A program made the position numbers and the translations under genes. The notes below the pieces were generated by a model. That model was not told the origin of the DNA. It was given only the letters and a program-made list of their open reading frames with translations, and ran no database searches. A stretch of DNA of 29,811 nucleotides from JANNHP01 sp031404455. Lineage in GTDB: Bacteria; Planctomycetota; JAJSAM01; JAJVHW01. This document shows, in pieces, positions 8,186 through 15,957 of the stretch. The DNA is taken from positions 1 to 29,811 of the forward strand of contig JANNHP010000062.1 in NCBI GenBank assembly GCA_031404455.1. The letters run 5' to 3'. The number at the start of each line of letters is the position of its first letter. Within the stretch, counting starts at the first letter, position 1.

Positions 8186-9481
8186 ATGACCTCGGGAGGC
8201 ATGCCGGGATTCCCATTCGCCGCGGGCACGGGCTCCATCGCGGGCGGGATGCCCGACTTCTGCGGTCCCGACGAGCTCGCGAAGATGGTCCTCACGCTGC
8301 GCCGGTGGGAGCGGCAGGACTCGCTCGAGGGGAAGATCTCGGAAGGCGGCATGAGGCGCCTGCTGGAGCTCGCGTTCCAGGTCAGCCTCACGACCGAGGA
8401 GGGGCGCCATCCCCGGTTCCGCTTCTTCGTCTCGGCGCCGACGACCGAGTCGAACATGCCGCCGATCGCGCGCTTCGACCCGCCGATCCCGCTGCGCCCC
8501 GACACGCTGCGCCGCATGGTGCCCGCCGTCAGTTCGCGTCTGCACGCGCTCAAGATCGTCGAGGCGAAGAACGGCGGTCTCTACGCCGACAGCGTCCTCG
8601 CCGTGGACGAGCTCGGCGACTCGGGCGGGATCGGGCGTCCCGAGATCTCGATGGGACTCGGCCTCCCGGGCCTCATGGTCCGCGTCGACGGTCCCGGCCG
8701 CCTGCGCGCCACCGAGAAGGGCTTCACGTGGGAACTGCGCGACGGCCGCGTCCGGCCGCTGAACCACTACGCCGTGATCTCGGTCGTGCGGAAGTGGTTC
8801 TCCGACCTCGCGTCGTCGCTGCTCCAGGAGACGGGAGCCGCGGAGATCGTCCGCGTGACGGCCGAGGAGGACCCCGCCATCGTCTTCGACTCGGTCTGGT
8901 CGTTCGTGCTGGCCACGACCGTGCAGACGAACCACGGCGGCGCCTTCGCCATCCTGCCGGGCGAGCCGGGGCCCGAGGTCCGCATCAAGTACCCGGCCCG
9001 CGACCTCGACCTCGCCCGCGGCGTCACGGCGTTCTGGCGGACGTGCTTCGACGCGGAGAGGGAGCACGACCGGCGGACCCTCGAGGGCAAGGCCGCCGCG
9101 TGGGACACCGCCAAGCGGCGCATGTTCTCGTCGGCGCGCGCGCTCGCGGAGCTCGCCAACGTGGACGGCTGCGTCGTCCTCGACCGGCGGCTCCGTCTCT
9201 TCGGGTTCGGGGGCGAGATCCGGGTCGCCGAGGAGCAGGTGAAGGGCTGGGAGTGCATCGAGGCGCATCCCGAGACGCTCGAGCCTCTCGCCGCGATCGA
9301 CGTGGAGCGCTGGGGCACGCGGCACCGTTCCGCGTTCCGCCTGTGCTGCGTCCGTCCCGGCGCCACCGTGTTCGTGGTCAGCCAGGACGGCGACCTGCGC
9401 GTCTTCCACGGTCACACCTCGAACCAGGTGCTCGCGTGGCAGTCGCTCGGCTCCTGGATGACGGCAGCGGACCGCTGGTGA
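8186..9481 (+). CDS. DACNV-type sensor plus diadenylate cyclase (DisA_N)-like domain protein
   Basis: 431 residues with two parts. The N-terminal ~300 residues resemble the 'probable sensor domain DACNV': LLELAFQVSLTTEEGR, then PRFRFFVSAP and a VRVDGPGRLRA core. The C-terminal ~110 residues match the DAC nucleotidyltransferase fold that makes cyclic di-AMP from two ATP. The catalytic DGA motif appears as D327-G-C329, and the nucleotide-binding GTRHR motif is intact at 377-381 (GTRHRSA). It ends with VFVVSQDGDLRVF, like the ISE-x-x-x-I-x-VF end of the DAC fold. A DGC in place of DGA keeps the key aspartate, so activity is plausible but unproven. Its stop overlaps the start of the SixA gene (ATGA). 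No signal peptide, so cytoplasmic. Earlier in-frame starts lie in the preceding gene. Confidence 0.8.
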   Translation: MTSGGMPGFPFAAGTGSIAGGMPDFCGPDELAKMVLTLRRWERQDSLEGKISEGGMRRLLELAFQVSLTTEEGRHPRFRFFVSAPTTESNMPPIARFDPPIPLRPDTLRRMVPAVSSRLHALKIVEAKNGGLYADSVLAVDELGDSGGIGRPEISMGLGLPGLMVRVDGPGRLRATEKGFTWELRDGRVRPLNHYAVISVVRKWFSDLASSLLQETGAAEIVRVTAEEDPAIVFDSVWSFVLATTVQTNHGGAFAILPGEPGPEVRIKYPARDLDLARGVTAFWRTCFDAEREHDRRTLEGKAAAWDTAKRRMFSSARALAELANVDGCVVLDRRLRLFGFGGEIRVAEEQVKGWECIEAHPETLEPLAAIDVERWGTRHRSAFRLCCVRPGATVFVVSQDGDLRVFHGHTSNQVLAWQSLGSWMTAADRW

Positions 9482-9921
9482 TGCGCATCTCGCTCGTACG
9501 GCACGGCGAGGCGGCCCCCGCGGCGAACGACGGGGAGAGGCCGCTCACCGCCGCGGGACGCGATCAGGTCGCGCGGCTCGCGCAGTGGTGCGCCGCGAAC
9601 GGCGTCGAACCGCGGCAGATCCGCCACAGCGGCATCCTGCGCGCCGCGCAGACGGCGGAGATCCTCGCCGCGCGGCTCGATCCGCCGGACGGCACGATCG
9701 CGGTGCGCGGGCTCGCACCCGACGACGACGCGTCGAAGTGGCTGCACGAGCTCCCTCACGAGACCGGGGACGTCCTCATCGTCACGCACATGCCGCTCGT
9801 CGGCGAGATCGCGGCGCTCCTCGCCGGCCGCCGCGGCTCGGCTCCGTTCGCGCCCGCCGAGATCGCGTGCTTCGAGCCGGACGGCGCGGCGCTCCGCGTC
9901 GTCGCGAGCTGGCGGCCGTAG
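9481..9921 (+). CDS. sixA: Phosphohistidine phosphatase, SixA type
   Basis: 146 residues of the histidine phosphatase superfamily. It opens MRISLVRHGEA, with the catalytic RHG (His8), and has PLTAAGRDQVARLAQW, then IRHSGILRAAQTAEIL and VTHMPLVGEIAALLAG, with the second catalytic His at 103. These are the SixA-class marks of a short protein lacking the long insert of phosphoglycerate mutases. SixA removes phosphate from histidine in phosphorelay or PTS proteins. Its ATG shares bases with the TGA of the DAC-like gene, so the two are translationally coupled. A nucleotide-signal function for the pair is inference only. Confidence 0.88.
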   Translation: MRISLVRHGEAAPAANDGERPLTAAGRDQVARLAQWCAANGVEPRQIRHSGILRAAQTAEILAARLDPPDGTIAVRGLAPDDDASKWLHELPHETGDVLIVTHMPLVGEIAALLAGRRGSAPFAPAEIACFEPDGAALRVVASWRP

Positions 9922-9939
9922 CCCGCTCTCCGCGCGCCG

Positions 9940-10653
9940 TCACTTCCTGAGCGGCGCGGTCTCGTAGACCGCCTCGACGAGCCCCGAGACCTGGAGAGCC
10001 GGGCACTTCGCAGAGAGCGTGGCGCGGTGCGCGCGGAAGGGACGCCCGAGGGCGACCTGCACGTCGGCGCCGCCGGGGATCTCGAACCGTTCCAGCGACA
10101 GCGCCGCCGCGGCCTCGCGCGTCAGCAGGAGACCGCCGTCGAAGTCCGGGTCGAAGGCCGCGGAGACCTTCTCGTGCGCCGACCCGTCGAGCGCCGTCAG
10201 CTCGATCTCGAGACGCTGGCTGCGCGAGAGGTCGACGCCGCGCGTTCCTCCCTTGCGCTTGAGCAGCGGCGGCCGTCCGGGCGGACCGACGGACTCGACC
10301 GAGAGTTCGGCGAGGAACTTCCTGCCGACGACGATCCCGCCCTCCGCCACGTAGGCGAGGCGCATCGGCCGCGTGCCGCGGTCTTCGGGCCGGAAGACGA
10401 ACCGGTGGGGCACGTCTCGGGCCGTCGACTCGGCCGCTCGCACGGCGTCGTCGGGGAGCGCCGCCGCGCCGACGATCCCGCCCTCTTGCACCACGACCCA
10501 GCGCTTCGCGTACGGGGCGCCGTCGAGCGTGGCCGCGTTCGCCGCGACCCACTCGTCGTCCTTGCGGCGGGCGTCCTCGAGCGCCGGCGATTCGCGAGTC
10601 GACGTGGCGCACGCCGCCGCGACGAGCGTCAGCGCGAGCATCCAGCGTCTCAT
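9940..10653 (-). CDS. Putative lipoprotein, possible aspartyl-protease-like fold
   Basis: 237 residues with a lipoprotein signal: MRRWMLALTLVAAACATST (Cys at residue 15). The mature part is beta-rich and has GGIVVGRKFLAELSVESVG, LEIELTALDG, and a DFDGGLLLTREAAAALSLERF segment. The last of these weakly resembles retroviral-type aspartyl proteases (clan AA) in having a buried DxDGG and ALSL pattern, but I see no D-[TS]-G, so that assignment is doubtful. Its ATG overlaps the stop of the upstream TM2-like gene (ATGA), so the two are coupled. Its own stop is 18 bases from the sixA stop (convergent). Confidence 0.68.
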   Translation of the reverse strand: MRRWMLALTLVAAACATSTRESPALEDARRKDDEWVAANAATLDGAPYAKRWVVVQEGGIVGAAALPDDAVRAAESTARDVPHRFVFRPEDRGTRPMRLAYVAEGGIVVGRKFLAELSVESVGPPGRPPLLKRKGGTRGVDLSRSQRLEIELTALDGSAHEKVSAAFDPDFDGGLLLTREAAAALSLERFEIPGGADVQVALGRPFRAHRATLSAKCPALQVSGLVEAVYETAPLRK

Positions 10654-11237
10654 GGCGTCACCCTCGTTTCGAGCTGCCCGATCTCCTCGGACGTCAGCAC
10701 GCCCGCGGCCCCCAGCTCCGTGGCGGCGGCGACGAGCGCCTCGCCGTCGTCGCGGTCGTCCACCCGGACTGCGCGGATCGCACGCCACTTGCGGTCGGCG
10801 AACTCGCGCGCCGTGATCGACGACGCGCGGTACTCCCGCCACGACGCCTGGAGTTCGTCGAGGAAGTCGTCGGGTCCGAGCACGGCGGGGGCTCGCGCCG
10901 CCGCCGGCGGCGGCGCGGGCGTCGCGGCGGGGACCGGCTGTTCCTGCGCGATCGCCCGGTTCGCGCCTGCGCGGGGCGGAGGAGGGACTTCCACGTCCGC
11001 GGCCGCGGCGCGCTCCTTGTTCCACATCGTCACGGCGCCGGCGGCGGCGACGGACTGGAAGATGTGGATCGGGATGAGCGCGACCCAGATGTCCGCGTTG
11101 TAGAGGAAGAGCTCGAGGAGGAAGAACCCCACGAACCCGCGTCCGTTGCCCGCGTAGAGGTGTCCGAGCCCGGGGAAGAAGAGCGAGAGGATCGCTCCGA
11201 TCGAGGGGTCCTTGACGGTCTGTTCGGACGGAGGCAT
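10650..11237 (-). CDS. TM2-like membrane protein with SHOCT-like tail
   Basis: 195 residues. The start is MPPSEQTVKDPSIGAILSLF, followed by FPGLGHLYAGNGRGFVGFFLLELF and IWVALIPIHIFQSVAAA. These are hydrophobic hairpins with the G-x-G-H-x-Y-x-G motif of TM2-like domain proteins. A proline/alanine-rich linker (about 85-120) leads to helical segments such as SITAREFADRKWRAI and AGVLTSEEIGQLETRV, which are reminiscent of SHOCT oligomerisation motifs. The start is supported by a minus-strand TACTCT six bases upstream. It is the first gene of a two-gene unit with the lipoprotein downstream, suggesting a shared envelope role. Function unknown. Confidence 0.75.
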   Translation of the reverse strand: MPPSEQTVKDPSIGAILSLFFPGLGHLYAGNGRGFVGFFLLELFLYNADIWVALIPIHIFQSVAAAGAVTMWNKERAAAADVEVPPPPRAGANRAIAQEQPVPAATPAPPPAAARAPAVLGPDDFLDELQASWREYRASSITAREFADRKWRAIRAVRVDDRDDGEALVAAATELGAAGVLTSEEIGQLETRVTP

Positions 11238-11243
11238 GCGAAG

Positions 11244-11249
11244 AGAGTA
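11244..11249 (-). promoter_or_regulatory. -10-like TACTCT six bases before the start at 11237
   Basis: On the minus strand, TACTCT lies six bases before the ATG of the TM2-like gene, the same hexamer and nearly the same spacing as at the DAC-like gene. Confidence 0.5.
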
Positions 11250-11313
11250 AACCCCACGCGTCACCGCCGTGCATGACGGAGCCCCTTCGGCCGTCCAACC
11301 GGGCGTGGGCGGG

Positions 11314-11319
11314 TATAAC
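11314..11319 (+). promoter_or_regulatory. -10-like TATAAC eight bases before the start at 11328
   Basis: TATAAC, the closest match to a consensus -10 in the window, set in strongly GC-rich DNA and eight bases before ATG 11328. There is no Shine-Dalgarno between box and start. Confidence 0.55.
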
Positions 11320-11327
11320 ACCAACGC

Positions 11328-12878
11328 ATGAGACGACGACGGCTCCTCCTCGCGACGGCCGCCCTCACGGGCGTCGTGGCGCTCCTCGCCGCGGACGCGC
11401 GAGGCGCGTCCCGCAGGCTCGTGCGCGTCAGCGACCCGACGTCGCTCCAGCACCCGCCCGGTCCGTACCTCACCGGCCCGCGGACCTGCACGCCCGACCT
11501 GCCCCAGGTGATCCTCGACCAGCTTCCCGTCGAGCAGCGGACCACGGTCGAGCTCCTCGGCGAGACCTTCGACCCCGCGAAGTTCGACGAGATCTCCGTC
11601 GCGGGCGACGGACGCCTCCTCGCTTACGCGACCAGCGTCGGCGCCACCGGCCTGCCGGGAACCTCGAAGGAGATCGTGATCGTGCCGACGGATCCGGGCG
11701 AGGACCCGGTGCGGGTGCCGAAGGTGTCGAGCGAGAACGACCAGCCGTCCATCCAGATCGACGACTTCGGCTATCGCTGCGTCTTCCGCTCGTCGGCGGG
11801 CCCGGGCGGCGTCGCGCCCTCGAACATCCATCTCTACAACTTCACGCGCATCGGCGACACGCCCACCACGGACACCGTCGCGGTCACCGAGATCACGAGC
11901 GGCGCCGCGTTCGACCCCGCGCTCGCGGCCCGCACGCGCGTGCGCGAGGTCGGCGGCGGCCTCAAGGTGAAGGAGCGCGACGCGCGCGTGGCGTTCGTCT
12001 CCACGGACGACCTCGTCACGGGATCGAACCCGGCGCGCCTCGAGCAGCTCTTCCTCTGGGAGGAGCAGGGCACGGTCACACGCCAGCTCACGCGGCACGA
12101 CGACCTCGCGGCGCACGTGAACCGGCCGTCGATCTCGAAGTCGGGCGACGTGATCGTGTTCGAGTCCTCGGCCGACCTCGTGCCGGCGGCCGTCGATCCC
12201 ATCGACTCCTCGCGCGTGGGCAACCCGGACGGCGTGCGGCAGATCTTCCGCTGGCGCCGCGGGCGCGGCATCGACCAGCTCACATGGTCGGACGGCGACT
12301 CGTTCTCGCCGCGCATGGATCTCGCCGGCCGCTTCGTGCTGTTCGCGTCGCGCGGCGACCCGCTGCGCGGCGGCAACCCCGAGGGAAACCTCGAGATCTT
12401 CTCCGTGACGCCAGGTGCCTCGCCGGCGCGCCGCCTGCGCCAGCTCACGCAGACCGCGGACGGCGACAGCGTCTTCCCGCGGCCGACGACCCGGTCGAGC
12501 GTGTTCACGTTCTTCTCCACGGCGCACCCGCCGCTCCCGGACAGTTGGCTCGTGCCGGTGTCCTCGTCCAACCCGCGCCGCACCTTCGGCGACGGTCCCC
12601 ACGAGTGCACGCCGCAGGCGCTCCTCTTCGATCGCGGCAGGGTCTCTCACGTGCACGGCGTGCTCGACGCCGAGAACGCCGGGCGCTTCATCGGGTCGCC
12701 GTCGCTCCTGCCCGTGCTCACGGGACCGCCCGTCCCGTCGCCGTTCGGGCAGAAGGTCTTCTTCGCGACGAACGACTACCACCTGAACCCCGTCGATCCC
12801 GACACCGAGGAGCGTCCGGAGACGACGCAGCTCTTCGCGTTCTTCGTTGCGATGTGGGCCCGCGCCGGCGCGCGGTAG
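11328..12878 (+). CDS. Exported TolB/WD40-like beta-propeller protein
   Basis: 516 residues with a twin-arginine-like N-terminus (MRRRRLLLATAALTGVVALL) that acts as a signal peptide of about 27 residues. The mature part has repeats of the pattern F-x-S-x-x-DLV-x-G-x-N-P-x-x-x-x-Q-[IL]-F-x-W followed by Q-L-T: AFVSTDDLVTGSNPARLEQLFLW, VFESSADLVPAAVDP then RQIFRWRRG, and QLTWSDGDSFSPRMD. These are TolB/PD40-type propeller blades. There are five or six blades, and FGDGPHECTPQ and the C-terminal NDYHLNPVDP may be blades too. It probably works outside the cytoplasm. Its ligand is not evident. The VWA gene follows after only 35 bases and has its own TAAGAT box. Confidence 0.8.
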   Translation: MRRRRLLLATAALTGVVALLAADARGASRRLVRVSDPTSLQHPPGPYLTGPRTCTPDLPQVILDQLPVEQRTTVELLGETFDPAKFDEISVAGDGRLLAYATSVGATGLPGTSKEIVIVPTDPGEDPVRVPKVSSENDQPSIQIDDFGYRCVFRSSAGPGGVAPSNIHLYNFTRIGDTPTTDTVAVTEITSGAAFDPALAARTRVREVGGGLKVKERDARVAFVSTDDLVTGSNPARLEQLFLWEEQGTVTRQLTRHDDLAAHVNRPSISKSGDVIVFESSADLVPAAVDPIDSSRVGNPDGVRQIFRWRRGRGIDQLTWSDGDSFSPRMDLAGRFVLFASRGDPLRGGNPEGNLEIFSVTPGASPARRLRQLTQTADGDSVFPRPTTRSSVFTFFSTAHPPLPDSWLVPVSSSNPRRTFGDGPHECTPQALLFDRGRVSHVHGVLDAENAGRFIGSPSLLPVLTGPPVPSPFGQKVFFATNDYHLNPVDPDTEERPETTQLFAFFVAMWARAGAR

Positions 12879-12901
12879 CGCAGCGTCCGTCGTCCGCCCC
12901 G

Positions 12902-12907
12902 TAAGAT
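12902..12907 (+). promoter_or_regulatory. -10-like TAAGAT six bases before the start at 12914
   Basis: TAAGAT, identical to the box before 4888, only six bases before ATG 12914. This is too close for a Shine-Dalgarno and points to a leaderless transcript. Confidence 0.55.
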
Positions 12908-12913
12908 GGGCGC

Positions 12914-15418
12914 ATGTCCGTGCCCGCTGGCGTCTCGGCCTTCCTCCTCGCCGTCCTCGTGCTCGCCGCCGGGAGCGCCCGCGGCGGCGACGCGGAGAAG
13001 CCGGCGCCGCCGACCCCCGAGGAGGTCGCCGCCGCGCAGAAGAAGAAGAAGATCGAGCTCGACGCCCGCCGCGAGCAGCTACCGGAGTCCGCGCGCGCCG
13101 CGATGAAGCTGCTCGACCGGTTCCGCGACAAGGACTTCCGCGTGTGGTCCACGTCGCGCGGGCAGGTCGTCGCCTTCGGGAAGGACGCGGTCCCCGCGCT
13201 GCTCATCTCGCTCGAGGAGCTCGACTGGGAGACGCGCGCCTTCGCGGCGAGCTGCCTCGCGGACATCAAGGACCCCGCGTCCGCGGGAGCGCTCGCCGAC
13301 GCCTACGCGAAGGAGACGTTCGTCGAGGCGCGCCGCCAGTACGCGCTCGCGATGGCGTCGATCCGGAGCCCCGCGTCGAAGCCCACGCTGCTCGCGGCCG
13401 CGGCCGATCCCGAGTCGGGACTCCGTCTCGCCGCCGCGCGCGGTCTCGGCGCGCACGAGGACCCTCAGTTGAAGGACGCGCTCTCGAAGCTCTCGGGCGA
13501 CGCCGACCTCGACGTGAAGTACGAGGCCCGCGGCGGTCTCGCGGCTCTCCACGACGCGGTCGCGGTGAAGGCGCTCGTGGACGAGGCGAAGGCGATGGTG
13601 AAGGACCGCGACATCGAGCGCGTCGCGTCGAAGGAGATCCACGACAACGGCGATCGCTACTCGCAGTACCTCCTCGGCCTGGCGCTCGCCCGCGCGGACG
13701 AGCAGAAGGACGTCTACTCGATGCTGACCGAGATCCTGAACGGCGAGAAACCGTGGGACCACAAGTCGTTCCTGCGCATGGGCGTCGCCGAGGGACTCGG
13801 GCGCCGCTCCGCCGCGACGGGCAGAGTCGATCCGCGGCTCGCCGCTGGCATCACGCACAAGGACGACGAGGTGCGCGTGGCGTGCAGCTATGCGGCCGGC
13901 TGGGTCGGCTCTGCGGAACTCCTGCCGAAACTGAAGGAGGCGCTCTCCGACGCGCAGATGGACGTGCGCTACAACGCCGTCACCGCGCTCGGCCGGATCG
14001 GCAACGACGAGGCGACGAAGCTCCTCGACCGCTCGCTGAAGGACAAGGCAGACGAGGTCCGCGTCGGCGCCGTGCGAGCGCTAGGGAGCATCCTCCTGCC
14101 CGAGGCGACGAAGGCGCTCCTCCAGGCCGTGCGCGACGAGAAGTACGTCATCCGCGTCCTCGCGGCGCGGCACCTCGCGCACCGCACGACCGAGCCCGAC
14201 GTGCTCGACGCGCTGACGAAGTCCGCGAAGGATCAGGACTACGGCGTGAGGGAACAGGCGCTGGCGTCGCTCGCGCACCATCCCGACGGAGCCGTCGTCC
14301 TGCCGGCGATCGTGCGCGGGCTCGACGACCCGGACTACGGCGTTCGCACGAGCGCCTGCCTCGGTCTCGCGGCCCTGGGCGAGGTCTCGCTGACCGCCGA
14401 GGAGTCCGTCGGCCAGAAGGTCGCGTCGATGCACCTCGCGGCCCGCGAGGCGAAGCTGGTGCGCGGCTCCGAGGAGGCGCTCGACGCCGTGCGGTTCCCG
14501 TCGTCGGTGCCGCCGCTCCTCGACGGCCTGCTCTCCGACGTCGAGGAAGTCCGCCGCCGCTCGAACCTCGCTCTCTCGAAGATGGGCGAGACCGGCCAGA
14601 ACTACGATCCGTCCGCGCCGAAGGAGGCGCGCGACGAGGCCGCGAAGCGGTGGCGCGGCTGGTGGGCGGCGCAGGGCGGGAAGCTGCCGCAGCGCGGCGC
14701 CCGCGCGCGCGCCGCGACCACCGGGACGCTCGCCGAGACCGCGAAGGACCTGAAGTGGAAGGGACTCGACATCGCGCTCCTCTTCGATTCGACGGGATCG
14801 ATGTCGGGCCTCATCAACGCGGCGAAGGAGCGCATCGACGAGATCGCGGAGGAGCTCCACGACCTGCTTCCGAGCCTTCGCGTCTCCGTCTACACGTACC
14901 GCGACGCCGGCGACAGCTACGTCTTCTACGGAACGCCGCTCACCTACGACACGTGGAAGCTCTCGGCCTTCCTGCAGGATGCGAAGGCCGGCCAGGGCGG
15001 CGACATCCCCGAGGCGGTGTTCGAGACGGTGAGCAACGCCGCCGAGCACCTCGTCTGGCGTCCCGACGCGCACAAAGTCGTCGTCTACGCCGGCGATGCG
15101 CCGCACCACCCCGAGCTGCACGGCGTCTTCATGGCGTCGATCAAGAAGTTCTTCACGGCGCAGAACCAGGCCGTGCTCCACGCGATCTTCACGGACACGA
15201 ACCGCCGCTCGATGGACATCAAGTCCCGCAAGAAGCGCGAGGACTTCTCGAAGGTGCAGAGCCCCTTCTTCAACCTCTACAAGCAGACCGCCGAGGCCGG
15301 CCGCGGCCGCGGCATCCTGCTCAACGACGAGAGCGCCCTCATCAAGGAACTGCTCGTGCTGACGTTCGGCGAGACCTTCCGGCCGGACGTGGAGAACCTC
15401 CTGGATTTCGAGAGATGA
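12914..15418 (+). CDS. Exported HEAT-repeat protein with C-terminal VWA domain
   Basis: 834 residues with a signal peptide (~1-24, ending GSARGGD). Residues ~60-560 are a solenoid of HEAT repeats, for example ALRDAV-type helices such as DDEVRVACSYAAGWVGS, DAQMDVRYNAVTALGRIGN and ADEVRVGAVRALGSI, roughly every 31 residues. Residues ~615-834 form a von Willebrand A domain. It opens with IALLFDSTGSMS, in which D625-S-T-G-S629 is the MIDAS metal site, and continues with VVVYAGDAPHHPE and HAIFTDTNRRSMD. This suggests an extracytoplasmic, metal-dependent binding protein. The last residues, LLDFER, are encoded in the first copy of a short repeat found twice more downstream (15398-15590). A TAAGAT box six bases upstream supports the start. 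Confidence 0.85.
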   Translation: MSVPAGVSAFLLAVLVLAAGSARGGDAEKPAPPTPEEVAAAQKKKKIELDARREQLPESARAAMKLLDRFRDKDFRVWSTSRGQVVAFGKDAVPALLISLEELDWETRAFAASCLADIKDPASAGALADAYAKETFVEARRQYALAMASIRSPASKPTLLAAAADPESGLRLAAARGLGAHEDPQLKDALSKLSGDADLDVKYEARGGLAALHDAVAVKALVDEAKAMVKDRDIERVASKEIHDNGDRYSQYLLGLALARADEQKDVYSMLTEILNGEKPWDHKSFLRMGVAEGLGRRSAATGRVDPRLAAGITHKDDEVRVACSYAAGWVGSAELLPKLKEALSDAQMDVRYNAVTALGRIGNDEATKLLDRSLKDKADEVRVGAVRALGSILLPEATKALLQAVRDEKYVIRVLAARHLAHRTTEPDVLDALTKSAKDQDYGVREQALASLAHHPDGAVVLPAIVRGLDDPDYGVRTSACLGLAALGEVSLTAEESVGQKVASMHLAAREAKLVRGSEEALDAVRFPSSVPPLLDGLLSDVEEVRRRSNLALSKMGETGQNYDPSAPKEARDEAAKRWRGWWAAQGGKLPQRGARARAATTGTLAETAKDLKWKGLDIALLFDSTGSMSGLINAAKERIDEIAEELHDLLPSLRVSVYTYRDAGDSYVFYGTPLTYDTWKLSAFLQDAKAGQGGDIPEAVFETVSNAAEHLVWRPDAHKVVVYAGDAPHHPELHGVFMASIKKFFTAQNQAVLHAIFTDTNRRSMDIKSRKKREDFSKVQSPFFNLYKQTAEAGRGRGILLNDESALIKELLVLTFGETFRPDVENLLDFER

Positions 15419-15590
15419 GCGCGTAGCGCTCATCGTTCGAGATCCGAGAGGTCGCGCGCCGACTTTGGCGCGCCACCTCCTCGACTTCGAGAGATGAGAG
15501 CGCCGCGCAGCGGCGCGTGCATCGTTCGAAGGCGGAGAGATCGCGCCGCGCGCCTCGCGCGGCGTGCATCTCCTCGACTTCGAGAGGTGA
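15398..15590 (+). repeat. Tandem hairpin array carrying three copies of the preceding gene's 3' end
   Basis: A 21-base sequence encoding LLDFER and a stop occurs at 15398-15418 (the real gene end), 15477-15497 and 15570-15590. The copies differ only at third codon positions. Between them are four inverted repeats in the order A-B-A-B. A1 is 15408-15440 (nine-base perfect inner arms around GTA, outer TCGA arms). B1 is 15445-15483 (GCGCGCC/GGCGCGC inner stem). A2 is 15487-15529 (GCGCCGC/GCGGCGC around GCA). B2 is 15533-15576 (CGCCGCGCG/CGCGCGGCG around CCT). The A hairpins share TCGA and GATG/CATC arms, and the B hairpins share CGAG-type outer arms, but the inner stems have different sequences that still pair. 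This is most of the 300-base gap before the MazF pair. The rest of the gap holds a G10 run and the promoter. Confidence 0.85.
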
Positions 15591-15645
15591 CCCGGCGCTC
15601 CGGTAGGTCGTCCGGCCCCGGACCTCGATCAACGCAGCGCGCGAC

Positions 15646-15655
15646 GGGGGGGGGG
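15646..15655 (+). repeat. G10 homopolymer upstream of the RHH-MazF pair
   Basis: Ten consecutive G residues, about 50 bases before the TATCAT box of the TA pair. Such runs slip easily in replication and in sequencing. It lies too far upstream to alter -10/-35 spacing. Confidence 0.9.
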
Positions 15656-15704
15656 CGGGACCGTGGGTCCGCACAATCGCCTCGGCCGTCCGCGCGGTAT
15701 GACG

Positions 15705-15710
15705 TATCAT
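15705..15710 (+). promoter_or_regulatory. -10-like TATCAT before the RHH antitoxin
   Basis: TATCAT lies seven bases before ATG 15718 but only one base before ATG 15712. By the spacing seen elsewhere in the window it favours 15718 as the true start. Confidence 0.5.
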
Positions 15711-15717
15711 CATGCCG

Positions 15718-15957
15718 ATGCCGAAGACCAAGATCGCGATCACGCTGGACTCGCGCCTCCTCGGGCGGGTGGACGCGCTCGTCGGTGTGCGGTTCAAGAA
15801 CCGCAGCCAGGCGATCGAGGCCGCCGTGTCGGAGAAGCTCGAGCGCTACGGCAGGACGCGCCTCGCGTGCGAGTGCCTCAAGCTCGACCCGCAGGAAGAG
15901 CGGAGACTCGCGAACGTCGGTCTCGCGGCGGACCTCGGTTCATGGCCCGAGTACTGA
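15718..15957 (+). CDS. Ribbon-helix-helix antitoxin of a MazF-type module
   Basis: 79 residues beginning MPKTKIAITLDSRLLGRVDAL and continuing FKNRSQAIEAAVSEKLER. This is the short beta strand plus two helices of the ribbon-helix-helix DNA-binding fold (MetJ/Arc/CopG class). The rest, ending GLAADLGSWPEY, is the acidic, toxin-binding tail expected of an antitoxin. It overlaps the MazF gene by 16 bases. RHH antitoxins usually bind the pair's own promoter, so autoregulation is likely though no operator was identified. An ATG two codons upstream (15712) is possible but sits on the -10-like box. Confidence 0.85.
   Translation: MPKTKIAITLDSRLLGRVDALVGVRFKNRSQAIEAAVSEKLERYGRTRLACECLKLDPQEERRLANVGLAADLGSWPEY

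Noticed and set aside
9940..10653. Aspartyl protease assignment for the lipoprotein
   Set aside because: Only a loose DFDGG pattern is visible, with no D-[TS]-G and no second conserved block.
15398..15590. CRISPR-like array
   Set aside because: The units are inverted-repeat hairpins with an irregular period (79 and 93 bases) and no unique spacers. The first copy is inside a coding gene.
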